From: an uncultured bacterium
GTDB lineage: Bacteria > Patescibacteriota > Minisyncoccia > Phycocordibacterales > UBA6065
Assembly: GCA_903842365.1 (NCBI GenBank)
Contig: CAIMLU010000029.1
Location: 1 to 36,489, forward strand
Reading direction: 5' to 3'
Length of the DNA: 36,489 nt
The position numbers were made by a program, and so were the translations under genes. Each line of letters opens with the position of its first letter. Within the stretch, counting starts at the first letter, position 1. A model generated the notes under the pieces. The model ran no database searches and was not told the DNA's origin. It saw nothing but the letters and a program-made list of their open reading frames with translations. Shown in pieces: positions 26,125 to 34,355 of this stretch.

Positions 26125-26429
26125 TATGTGTAAAAGAGGATGTAAAACAAAACAAAGTAGAAGCTCTTGCAAAGAGACTTCTTGTTGTTGGGGATCAAAA
26201 TAGACTTAAAATACTCTGTATTATATTTGACGAAAAAAAAGTGTGCGTGTCATATATTGCCAACAAGCTTGGTATGAGCGTAGCGATAGTGTCCCACCAC
26301 TTAAAATCACTCGCGGCGGCGGGGATCCTGGGTCCCGAGCGTGAGGGAAAACAAGTGTGTTATATGCTCTTGAAATCAACGTTTAACACCGATCTCAAAA
26401 ACTTCATATGTCGAAATAAGGAAATATAA
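26112..26429 (+). CDS. ArsR-family HTH transcriptional regulator
   Basis: LLVVGDQNRLKILCIIFDEKKVCVSYIANKLGMSVAIVSHHLKSLAAAGILGPEREGKQVCYML; alternative start at 26094. Confidence 0.85.
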   Translation: MHLNVCVKEDVKQNKVEALAKRLLVVGDQNRLKILCIIFDEKKVCVSYIANKLGMSVAIVSHHLKSLAAAGILGPEREGKQVCYMLLKSTFNTDLKNFICRNKEI

Positions 26430-26465
26430 ACAATCACAAATTAATTCAATTAAACACTTAAAACC

Positions 26466-26795
26466 ATGTCAAAAATACTAAACATTAACGCAGATCATTT
26501 TGAGGCAGAGGTGATGAAATCAAATACACCAGTCCTTGTTGACTTCTGGGCTCCTTGGTGCGGCCCGTGCCAGATGATGGGTCCTGTTTTGGATGAGGTT
26601 TCAAAGGAGATTGGTCTTGATGCAAAGGTTGTTAAAGTTGATGTTAATAATGAGGCAAACATCGCACTCGCAAGGCAGTTTAGGATCATGAGTATACCAA
26701 GCATAAAAGTATTTAAAGGTGGAAAAGTTGTAGAGGAGTTTGTTGGTATGCAGTCAAAAGCAGAGCTTATAAAAACACTTAGAAATCATCTCTAA
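26466..26795 (+). CDS. trxA: Thioredoxin
   Basis: 109 aa; PVLVDFWAPWCGPCQMMGPVLDEV, IMSIPSIKVFKGGK. Confidence 0.95.
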   Translation: MSKILNINADHFEAEVMKSNTPVLVDFWAPWCGPCQMMGPVLDEVSKEIGLDAKVVKVDVNNEANIALARQFRIMSIPSIKVFKGGKVVEEFVGMQSKAELIKTLRNHL

Positions 26796-26800
26796 TTAAT

Positions 26801-27703
26801 ATGAAGATCATAAAAAATGAGGGGGTGGTGGATAGGTTGGCTAGGGTGTTGGTTGCCGAGATACTTTTTGTCTTCGCATTCTTTTGGCTTGCTGGAGTAT
26901 GGGCTATCATTGTGTATGTGCTGAGCGCTGTAATGCTTTTCACCTCGATAATTGGTTTCTGTGCCCTGTATACATTATTCCATTTGAACACAAAAAAGAA
27001 TACTGAAAAGGTGACTTCAAAATGGATGATTTTGTCTTTTGTATTCATCTTTATTGTAGTTGCTGTTGCTGGTGGTTATGCAAGCAATTTCTTTACAAAA
27101 AAGATATTCATCGAAGATTACAATCAGATGAATCAACACTATAAACAAACGCTCTTTTTCACTGGGCAGGAAAAGCGTGCTGAAGCGGTTGATAACTATG
27201 TGAAATTGGTTTCGGGTTATGGTGTTTTTGAAGAAAAGTATCAAACATATCGTCCGTATGCTGTCTCGTGGGATATGCAATTCACATCTGATATTAAAAA
27301 TGCACGAGAAATTATTTCTAATCTTGGCGAAACGGTACGTTCTGGTGATTTGAAATCTGCCCACCTTGAATTAGAAAAAGTGCGACCAATATTCCAAGAA
27401 TTATTAAAGAGGAACGGGTTCTCGATGCTTGCAATATCACTCGTCGATTTCCATGATGTAATGGAGAAGATAATTACGATGGCTGATGCAAAAAACCCTG
27501 CTGGTTTGATTGCTGTATATCCTGAGGTGGATGGAAAATTGAATGAAGTCGAAATTCTTGCAAATGACTCCGAAATCCAAGCCATCAGACAGAAACTCGA
27601 AGAAGTTTTAACCTTGGCAAAAGAAGGTAAATCCGACGCTTTATCTGCAAAGGCAGTAGAACTCAAGAGTGCTTTTGTGAAGGTATATCTTAAAAGAGGA
27701 TAA
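26801..27703 (+). CDS. DUF2892/YgaP-like membrane protein with extended helical C-terminal domain
   Basis: N-terminal NEGVVDRLARVLVAEILFVFAFFWLAG...SIIGFCALYTLF; second TM at ~76-95; soluble C-terminus. Confidence 0.6.
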   Translation: MKIIKNEGVVDRLARVLVAEILFVFAFFWLAGVWAIIVYVLSAVMLFTSIIGFCALYTLFHLNTKKNTEKVTSKWMILSFVFIFIVVAVAGGYASNFFTKKIFIEDYNQMNQHYKQTLFFTGQEKRAEAVDNYVKLVSGYGVFEEKYQTYRPYAVSWDMQFTSDIKNAREIISNLGETVRSGDLKSAHLELEKVRPIFQELLKRNGFSMLAISLVDFHDVMEKIITMADAKNPAGLIAVYPEVDGKLNEVEILANDSEIQAIRQKLEEVLTLAKEGKSDALSAKAVELKSAFVKVYLKRG

Positions 27704-27799
27704 GGAAAGAAAAAGAACTCTCGTATTGTATTAGAGGTAGAAAGGTTGAAAGAGGTAAAAATCAATCTTTCTTCATTAATTTAATTAATCTAAAACAAT

Positions 27800-28192
27800 A
27801 TGAAAAAAACAACATTAGGTTTAGGGGCTTTGGCGCTTGTCTTAGGGGTAACAGCTATTTCTGCTGGTTCAGCCCTTGCATACAGAGGGGATCCTGTAGT
27901 AAAAGGCCCAAACTATTCACCAGAACGCCACACAGCAATGCTTAAGGCATTTGAAAATAAAGACTATGTTGCATGGAAAAATCTCATGCAAAATCGAGGC
28001 AGAGCGTCTCAGGTTATTACCGAGGCAAATTTTGCAAAATTTGTAGAAGCACATAATCTTGCCTTGCAAGGTAAGACGGTTGAGGTACAAAAGATTCGTC
28101 AAGAACTTGGACTAGGTTTACAAAATGGTTCAGGTAGAAATGGTGGCGGAATGATGGGTGGTATGGGAATGGGTAGAAATTTCAGTCGCTAA
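27800..28192 (+). CDS. Secreted/periplasmic small protein, Gly/Met-rich C-terminus
   Basis: Signal peptide MKKTTLGLGALALVLGVTAISAGSALA; tail GGGMMGGMGMGRNFSR. Confidence 0.6.
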   Translation: MKKTTLGLGALALVLGVTAISAGSALAYRGDPVVKGPNYSPERHTAMLKAFENKDYVAWKNLMQNRGRASQVITEANFAKFVEAHNLALQGKTVEVQKIRQELGLGLQNGSGRNGGGMMGGMGMGRNFSR

Positions 28193-28207
28193 TAATATAC
28201 GTTGAAA

Positions 28208-28237
28208 ATCAAACTCCGGCACTTGTCGGAGTTTGAT
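28208..28237 (+). terminator. Hairpin after the secreted protein gene
   Basis: ATCAAACTCCG-gcacttgt-CGGAGTTTGAT; weak T tract. Confidence 0.5.
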
Positions 28238-28270
28238 GTATATACAAGGGATATAGGATAAAATACAAGT

Positions 28271-28813
28271 ATGAGCGAAACTCTAAAATTAACCGATGAA
28301 GAAATAGTAGAAAAAGTTCGCTCAAACGATCGTGACCTTTACGCTGTTATAATCGAGAGATATAAAAATAAACTACTTCGATATGTTACAAACATTGTGC
28401 ATGATAATGATAAAGCAAGTCATATTGTGCAGGATTCACTCGTAAAAGCATATATAAATCTCAATGGTTTTAATACCAAAAAGAAATTCTCGAGTTGGAT
28501 GTATCGTATCGTTCACAATGAAGCGATGAATGTAGTTAAGAAATATAAAAGTGAAGTGCCAACGCTAGATGACTTTGATTTTGAGAGTGAAGAAGATATC
28601 ACTAAAGATTTTGAACAGAAGGAGACAGTTGCACGTGTAGAAAAATGTTTGAAATCAATACCCATTATATATTCCGAACCGCTCAGCTTGTACTATTTAA
28701 ATGAGAAGTCGTACGAAGAGATAAGTGATATTTTGAGGATTCCGATGGGTACGGTAGCAATACGAATGAGTCGAGCGAAGAAATTAATGAAACATATATG
28801 TCAAAAAAGCTAA
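28271..28813 (+). CDS. ECF-type RNA polymerase sigma factor
   Basis: 180 aa; NKLLRYVTNIVHDNDKASHIVQDSLVKAYINLNGF...FSSWMYRIVHNEAMNVVKK; SLYYLNEKSYEEISDILRIPMGTVAIRMSRAKKLMK. Confidence 0.88.
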   Translation: MSETLKLTDEEIVEKVRSNDRDLYAVIIERYKNKLLRYVTNIVHDNDKASHIVQDSLVKAYINLNGFNTKKKFSSWMYRIVHNEAMNVVKKYKSEVPTLDDFDFESEEDITKDFEQKETVARVEKCLKSIPIIYSEPLSLYYLNEKSYEEISDILRIPMGTVAIRMSRAKKLMKHICQKS

Positions 28814-29304
28814 AAAACATCACCAACAATATTATGGATCAAATCCATGAGGATAAAATCAAGATGCGACCAAAAGCGTATTTTATTGTTGGGTCCATAC
28901 TTACTTTTGTAGGCCTCGTCTCTTCAGTGGTAATTTCTGTATTTCTAGTTGGGCTTATACGATTTTCTTTGCGAACACATGGTCCTATGGGAGGTTACAG
29001 GCTAGATCAAATGCTCTCTAGTTTTCCTTGGTGGGCGTCAGTGCTCGCTATTGTCGGGCTAGTTGCAGGCATCTGTTTGCTTCGTAAATATGATTTTTCT
29101 TTTAAAGTAGATTTCAAAGTAGTTATTATAGGTTTTGTTTTAGTGGTTATTGTTGGCGGTTGGGTTATTGATAGTGTTGGTTTGAATGATGTTCTTACTC
29201 GTCAAGGTCCGATGCGGGGCATGATGCGTCAATATATGCAGGATAATAATTTACAGGGTGGGCAAAGTAGTGGTCAGGGTTGGGGTAGAAATAAGGGGAA
29301 TTAA
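28798..29304 (+). CDS. Membrane protein, putative anti-sigma partner, Met/Gly-rich tail
   Basis: Start overlaps sigma 3' end by 16 nt; three hydrophobic segments; tail RQGPMRGMMRQYMQDNNLQGGQ. Confidence 0.5.
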   Translation: MSKKLKNITNNIMDQIHEDKIKMRPKAYFIVGSILTFVGLVSSVVISVFLVGLIRFSLRTHGPMGGYRLDQMLSSFPWWASVLAIVGLVAGICLLRKYDFSFKVDFKVVIIGFVLVVIVGGWVIDSVGLNDVLTRQGPMRGMMRQYMQDNNLQGGQSSGQGWGRNKGN

Positions 29305-29785
29305 ATTTGATCAATTATTCAACTAACTAATCTGCTATATATTATGTGCCTGTGGGGGTGATGGGGTGTTCTCGGAAACAATATTAAGTTCGCTAGATCT
29401 TGTGTTGGGTAAGTTAAAAAAATGATATAGCACATGTAAAATAAACTCAGGCGTGATGTTTATTACTCGAAAAATATCCATATTTTGTAATATGTTTTGG
29501 AAAAAGCCGGATTTATTCTAGGTGTGGTCGAAAAACAAACAAAACAGTTTTTTAACTCGATACTTTTGATGTTCATTGGTGTTAACTAAGGTGAAGGGAC
29601 AGGTGGCCTGCTGCTGGTCTGAGCAGGGGGTCGGTCCATCGGAGAAAAGAAAGGTTGCAAGGTTCAGCTTTAGTGGTGTGCAGTTTGGGTCGGGTTTGGT
29701 ATGTGAGTCTAGAGTATTTCATTTATTGGTGGTAACAATATTTTAAAGCGGTACCTTGATTATTAGAGTAATTAGAGTGCTCGTT

Positions 29786-30295
29786 ATGGATACAGATATC
29801 AAGAAAGGCGAGCGTTCGATTATTTCTTCGAGGAAGCGAGACGATTTCTTGAACCCACTGTCGGTTGTTGATCGATTCTTTGGCGATTCGCCCGTCAGTA
29901 TGTTTGACTCGTTGGTTCCAAGTTTGTTTCGGGGTAGTGGCCTTGGGGGAGTAAGTGGTATGGTGTTTCCAAAGGTAGATATTGAGGAGATGGATAGAGA
30001 GATTCGAGTGGTGGCAAATGTTCCGGGGGTGGATCCTCATACTCTCAATGTAGAGGTTGGTGATGATTATCTCTCGATTTCAGGAAAGGTTGAGAAGGAG
30101 TCAAAAAGTGATGGCGCTAAAGGGAGGGTGTATCGTTATGAGCGTGAGTTCGGTGAGTTCAGGAGAGAGTTTTCGCTTCCTGCGAGGGTTGAAAAGGAGG
30201 GTATCGTTGCTAAGTCAAAGGATGGTGTCCTTACGATTACCTTACCTAAATCAAAGGATGAGATAAAGAAGAAAGTAAAAGTTGAGGTACATTAA
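29786..30295 (+). CDS. Hsp20/alpha-crystallin small heat shock protein
   Basis: FPKVDIEEMDREIRVVANVPGVDPHTLNVEVGDDYLSISGKVEKE...YEREFGEFRREFSLPARVEKEGIVAKSKDGVLTITLPK; ATG at 29786 preferred. Confidence 0.9.
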   Translation: MDTDIKKGERSIISSRKRDDFLNPLSVVDRFFGDSPVSMFDSLVPSLFRGSGLGGVSGMVFPKVDIEEMDREIRVVANVPGVDPHTLNVEVGDDYLSISGKVEKESKSDGAKGRVYRYEREFGEFRREFSLPARVEKEGIVAKSKDGVLTITLPKSKDEIKKKVKVEVH

Positions 30296-30306
30296 AAAAA
30301 ACGGAC

Positions 30307-30363
30307 GCACGCACAACACGAAAGGCCCCTTTTCGCCAAAGGAGCCTTTCGTGTTGTGCGTGC
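30307..30363 (+). terminator. Long terminator hairpin
   Basis: GCACGCACAACACGAAAGGC / GCCTTTCGTGTTGTGCGTGC, 20-bp perfect arms. Confidence 0.7.
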
Positions 30364-30421
30364 TGTAAAAAGTTGTCTCAACAGGTTATGATGTTATCAT
30401 CTATTTACAGCCTTCTGAACT

Positions 30422-31186
30422 ATGAAAATAATTACCCTTAACGCCTGGGGAGGTCGAATGAGTAATACGTTTGAATCATTTTTTAAAAAATATTCAGGGA
30501 TTGATATCTGGTGTTTTCAAGAGGTTTTTAAACTACTCCCAACCGGCCCAGTTCATGGAAGTGTGATTCATGTTGAGGGTTTTCAGGTTAACCCTGATCT
30601 ATTTAATGCTCTTGAAAAATACTTACCTTCTCATGCTGGTGAGTTTTGCCAATCTTTTAGAAGTACGTATGGAATAGCGTCTTTTTTAAATCAAACTATT
30701 TCAGTTATCGAGAAAGGGGAAATACTGGTTGCAAAAGGTGACTGGGATGGTGCAGAAAGTGATGATGATAAGGATCACCACCGCAAGATTCAATGGATCG
30801 AGATGAAAATACAGGGGAAAATGGTGCTTATTGTTAATGCTCACCTGACTCATCGACCCGCAGGAAAACAAGACAGTGAAAAGCGGTTAAAGCAATCAAA
30901 GATTATTATAGATTTTTTAGCGATGTTTGATTGCCCTAAAATACTTGTTGGAGATTTTAACCTCTTGCCAGATACCGAGAGCGTGCAAATGATTGAGAGA
31001 TCTGGAATGAGAAATCTCGTCAAGGAGTACGGTGTGACATCTACTCGTACCGAATTGTATACAAAACCACTTCGTTTTGCTGATTATGTTTTCATATCAC
31101 CGGGGATCAAAGTAAATACGTTTGAGGTACTTCCTGATATTGTTGCAGACCATTCACCGCTTATGCTCGATTTTGATATCCAATAA
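30422..31186 (+). CDS. Endonuclease/exonuclease/phosphatase family protein
   Basis: MKIITLNAWGG...DIWCFQEVF...LIVNAHLTHRP...KILVGDFNLLPDTES...YVFISPGI...VADHSPLMLDFD. Confidence 0.85.
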   Translation: MKIITLNAWGGRMSNTFESFFKKYSGIDIWCFQEVFKLLPTGPVHGSVIHVEGFQVNPDLFNALEKYLPSHAGEFCQSFRSTYGIASFLNQTISVIEKGEILVAKGDWDGAESDDDKDHHRKIQWIEMKIQGKMVLIVNAHLTHRPAGKQDSEKRLKQSKIIIDFLAMFDCPKILVGDFNLLPDTESVQMIERSGMRNLVKEYGVTSTRTELYTKPLRFADYVFISPGIKVNTFEVLPDIVADHSPLMLDFDIQ

Positions 31187-31432
31187 ATGTTTTATTACGT
31201 GTATATTGTGCGGTGTGCTGATGAGACTTTGTATACAGGGTACACAAATGATATTGAAAAGAGAGTTGAGGCTCATAACGGCGGAAAAGCAGGGGCGAAA
31301 TATACTAAAAGTCGTCGCCCAGTTACGTTGGTATACTTTGAAAAGTTTAGTACAAAGAGCGAGGCTATGAGAAGGGAAGCTGCAATTAAAAAATGTTCTC
31401 GTGTTCAGAAAATGGCTCTTATGAAGGGGTAA
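31187..31432 (+). CDS. GIY-YIG nuclease family protein
   Basis: MFYYVYIVRCADETLYTGYTNDIEKRVEAHNGGKAGAKYTKSRRPVTLVYFE; starts directly after the upstream stop codon. Confidence 0.9.
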   Translation: MFYYVYIVRCADETLYTGYTNDIEKRVEAHNGGKAGAKYTKSRRPVTLVYFEKFSTKSEAMRREAAIKKCSRVQKMALMKG

Positions 31433-31452
31433 AACAATATTTCGTTTTTATG

Positions 31453-31518
31453 TTGACACATCCTCTGTTGGGTATATTATTAGCACCATATCACATACCC
31501 CCAGTGGGGGGTGGGGAT
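31453..31518 (+). promoter_or_regulatory. csoR promoter and CsoR-type operator
   Basis: TTGACA (31453)-N16-TATTAT (31475); TACCCCC-AGT-GGGGGGTGGGGAT (31496-31518), a CsoR-type GC palindrome. Confidence 0.65.
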
Positions 31519-31535
31519 GCCTATAAAACAACACC

Positions 31536-31802
31536 ATGAATCACGTTCATAAAAACAAAGAAGACGTTCTCAAGAGGCTCAAAATTATTGAAGGACATTT
31601 GAAAAAAATTATCTCAATGGTTGAAAGTGATAGTTATTGTGTTGATGTACTGCAACAATCATCTGCGGTGAGGAGTGCTCTCAAAAAGACCCAGGATATT
31701 ATTTTAACGAATCATATGGAGACATGCGTCATGGCATCTCTCAAAGAAGAAGGTAAAGAAAAAGTTATTTCAGAACTTGTGAGTATCTATAACACGAAAT
31801 AA
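31536..31802 (+). CDS. csoR: CsoR-family copper-sensing repressor
   Basis: 88 aa; RLKIIEGHLKKIISMVESDSYCVDVLQQSSAVRSALKKTQDIILTNHMETCV (Cys-His-Cys sensing residues). Confidence 0.88.
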   Translation: MNHVHKNKEDVLKRLKIIEGHLKKIISMVESDSYCVDVLQQSSAVRSALKKTQDIILTNHMETCVMASLKEEGKEKVISELVSIYNTK

Positions 31803-31818
31803 GCAACGTCTTTTATTT

Positions 31819-32256
31819 ATGCGATTATTCTATAACAAGAAGAAAATACTCGCAGGGATCACACTTGTCTCAAGCGTGATGGGTTTTGTTGTTTCTTGTC
31901 ATTTGTTAATGAGTCCCACACTGGTTAATGCTGCATCAGACGCTTCTGTTGTGATTGATGAGTCTGGTCAAAGTTGTGAAGACCACGTGGGTGCACAGGA
32001 AAAAAGAGCATCAATTGCTCTCGCTTTTTCCGGTGGTGAAAAAGACGCGGGTACGCTGTTGCCATGTTGCTATGAAAAACAGACACTTGGTCAGACTATT
32101 CAAGGGGACTTTGCACCTGATCGTAGTACGTACTTACATTCAATAGAGCCCATCGATTTATCTCGACAGTTTCTAAAGGTACCTACTGTTATTATTTTAA
32201 ATGATCCACCGCTTTCGGTTACAGATACATTGTTGACAGTGATGAAGAGAGAATAA
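31819..32256 (+). CDS. Exported Cys-containing hypothetical protein of the copper module
   Basis: Signal-peptide-like N-terminus; SCEDHVG and LPCCYE motifs; lies between csoR and the copper transport genes. Confidence 0.5.
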   Translation: MRLFYNKKKILAGITLVSSVMGFVVSCHLLMSPTLVNAASDASVVIDESGQSCEDHVGAQEKRASIALAFSGGEKDAGTLLPCCYEKQTLGQTIQGDFAPDRSTYLHSIEPIDLSRQFLKVPTVIILNDPPLSVTDTLLTVMKRE

Positions 32257-32352
32257 AAAGATATCGTTGCGTTTAAATCAGGACGTGTCTTTTGTCTTGC
32301 TCGGGATTAATGGAGGTTAGGCTTCTTTGCCTTCCTAAAACGATTATCTTAT

Positions 32353-34131
32353 ATGTCTCATACTACATCTCAAAAAATAATAGTGCCTATCAAGGGTATG
32401 CACTGCCGTTCTTGCGAAATTTTACTCGAAGAGCATCTCTCTCAAATTAAACACGTTGAACGAGTTGAGGTTAATTACCGCAAAGGTTATGCGGAAGTTT
32501 ACTATTACGAACATGAACCTCGATTACGTGACCTCGAAGAGGCTGTTCGAGTTGCAGGTTATCAAATTGGTGAAGCAGAAAAGAAAACACTTTTTAGTGG
32601 TAATCCAGCTGATTATAGAGAGTTTCTTTACTCTGTAACAATAGTTGCCATCGGTTATTTTCTCCTTAAGGTGTTTGGAATAACGGATCTTATAAATACA
32701 AGCGTCGGTGGTGGTAAGTTTGGTTTTGCAACCGCACTCACCGTTGGTCTTGTTGCAGGGTTCTCGTCTTGTATGGCGCTTGTTGGTGGCTTGGTTCTTG
32801 GCCTCTCTGCGAAACATGCAGAAGCGCGCCCAGAAGCAACAACTACTCAGAAATTCAGACCACATCTTTATTTCAATTTGGGGCGTATTGGTGGATATGT
32901 GGTTTTGGGAGGACTGCTTGGTTCATTGGGATCAGTGTTTCAATTATCTCCATCCCTTATGGGTTTTTTAACCCTGGTTGCGGGCGCCGTAATGCTTTTT
33001 GTTGGGCTTCAACTTGTGGATATCTTTCCTCGATTGAGTGCCATTAAGTTAACGTTACCAAAAGGCATATCGAAATTATTTGGTTTAAACAAACACAACT
33101 CGGAGTACAATCACAAAAATGCGATTGTCGTCGGCGCGCTCACTTTCTTTTTGCCTTGTGGTTTTACCCAGGCGATGCAGGTGTATGCAGTATCAACAGG
33201 TAGTTTTATGAGCGGCGCTATTATCATGGGCCTCTTTGCTCTTGGTACAGCTCCGGGACTCTTGTCGATTGGAGGTCTTACTTCTGCGCTCAAAAGTACC
33301 GCTGCACGTAAGTTCTTCAAAACAGCTGGTGTTGTAGTTATTATTTTCGCTCTGTTTAATATCTCAAACAGTCTCACTTTGGCCGGAATTAGAATTGGAA
33401 GCGATGCAAAGATTTCGAATGTGGCAGGTGCTGATTCGAACATTGAATTAGTAGATGGTGTGCAGATTGTTCGGATGGAAGAAAACTTCTCTGGATACTC
33501 GCCAAATGTATTTACCGTGAAGAAAGGTGTTCCTGTTAAGTGGATCATAGATGCAAAAGCTCCGTATTCCTGTGCGTCAAGTATCATCTCGCAAGGTCTT
33601 GGAATCAGAAAAAATCTTCTCGAGGGAATAAACACTATTGAGTTTACTCCTAATCAAATCGGAAACATTCCATTCTCATGCAGTATGGGAATGTACACTG
33701 GGTCGTTCAATGTAACTGATGGTGATGATACTATTTTGCTTCCTAATACTCCTACACAAACCCTTCCACCTCAGGGTACTGGATCATGTGGCGGTTCGGG
33801 TGGTGGTATCAAGCAGCAGAAGGATTCAGTCGACACAGCGGCGACTGTCACGAACGGCACACAGGTTCTCAATACAACTTACACCGCAACAGGTCTCCAA
33901 CCGAACTCATTCAGGGTCAAGGCAGGTACAAGTGTCAAACTTAATATCGATGTTCAGGCAACCGGACGGGGTTGTGGTTATGCAATTATGATTCCTGATC
34001 TCTACAATAACGTAGTTCCTCTTGTGGCGGGTAAACCCATTACTATGGAATTCACCCCAACGACTCCAGGAACGTACAGCATTACCTGCAGTATGGAGAT
34101 GATTCGTTTTGGCACTATTACTGTTGAATAA
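32353..34131 (+). CDS. HMA domain + TauE/SafE-DsbD-like membrane domain + two cupredoxin-like domains
   Basis: GMHCRSC HMA; repeated TM segments (TVGLVAGFSSCMALVGGLVLGL...); FTVKKGVPVKW...FSCSMGMYTGSF and FRVKAGTSVKL...YSITCSMEMIRFGTITVE. Confidence 0.78.
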   Translation: MSHTTSQKIIVPIKGMHCRSCEILLEEHLSQIKHVERVEVNYRKGYAEVYYYEHEPRLRDLEEAVRVAGYQIGEAEKKTLFSGNPADYREFLYSVTIVAIGYFLLKVFGITDLINTSVGGGKFGFATALTVGLVAGFSSCMALVGGLVLGLSAKHAEARPEATTTQKFRPHLYFNLGRIGGYVVLGGLLGSLGSVFQLSPSLMGFLTLVAGAVMLFVGLQLVDIFPRLSAIKLTLPKGISKLFGLNKHNSEYNHKNAIVVGALTFFLPCGFTQAMQVYAVSTGSFMSGAIIMGLFALGTAPGLLSIGGLTSALKSTAARKFFKTAGVVVIIFALFNISNSLTLAGIRIGSDAKISNVAGADSNIELVDGVQIVRMEENFSGYSPNVFTVKKGVPVKWIIDAKAPYSCASSIISQGLGIRKNLLEGINTIEFTPNQIGNIPFSCSMGMYTGSFNVTDGDDTILLPNTPTQTLPPQGTGSCGGSGGGIKQQKDSVDTAATVTNGTQVLNTTYTATGLQPNSFRVKAGTSVKLNIDVQATGRGCGYAIMIPDLYNNVVPLVAGKPITMEFTPTTPGTYSITCSMEMIRFGTITVE

Positions 34132-34144
34132 ACTCAAGACACAT

Positions 34145-34351
34145 ATGAAAATTGATTTCACCTTAAAAGGACTGCGCTGTATTGCGTGCGTGAAGCTCTC
34201 GCTTTTGAAGTTAAAGAAAATTTCTGGCGTGAAAAACGTAGAAATCGATTTAGCAACAGGAAAGGCTCATATTGATGCGGATCCTGTGGTTACGCTTCCA
34301 GAAATTGAACAAGCGTTGGTCGGGACAGATTATTCAGTTGTCGGCAAATAA
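34145..34351 (+). CDS. Small heavy-metal-associated (HMA) protein, copper chaperone-like
   Basis: [46 protein letters not shown]; CxxC. Start 34145 preferred over 34109. Confidence 0.75.
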   Translation: MKIDFTLKGLRCIACVKLSLLKLKKISGVKNVEIDLATGKAHIDADPVVTLPEIEQALVGTDYSVVGK

Positions 34352-34355
34352 ACAC

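Noticed and set aside
27241-27765. 174-aa minus-strand ORF
   Set aside because: Antisense shadow of the DUF2892-type gene; Ser/Phe-rich composition typical of reverse-complement coding frames.
29305-29755. 450-nt gap before Hsp20 as a structured RNA
   Set aside because: Only a short CCTGCT/AGCAGG stem seen, with no nested structure, clear promoter/terminator pair or CIRCE element.
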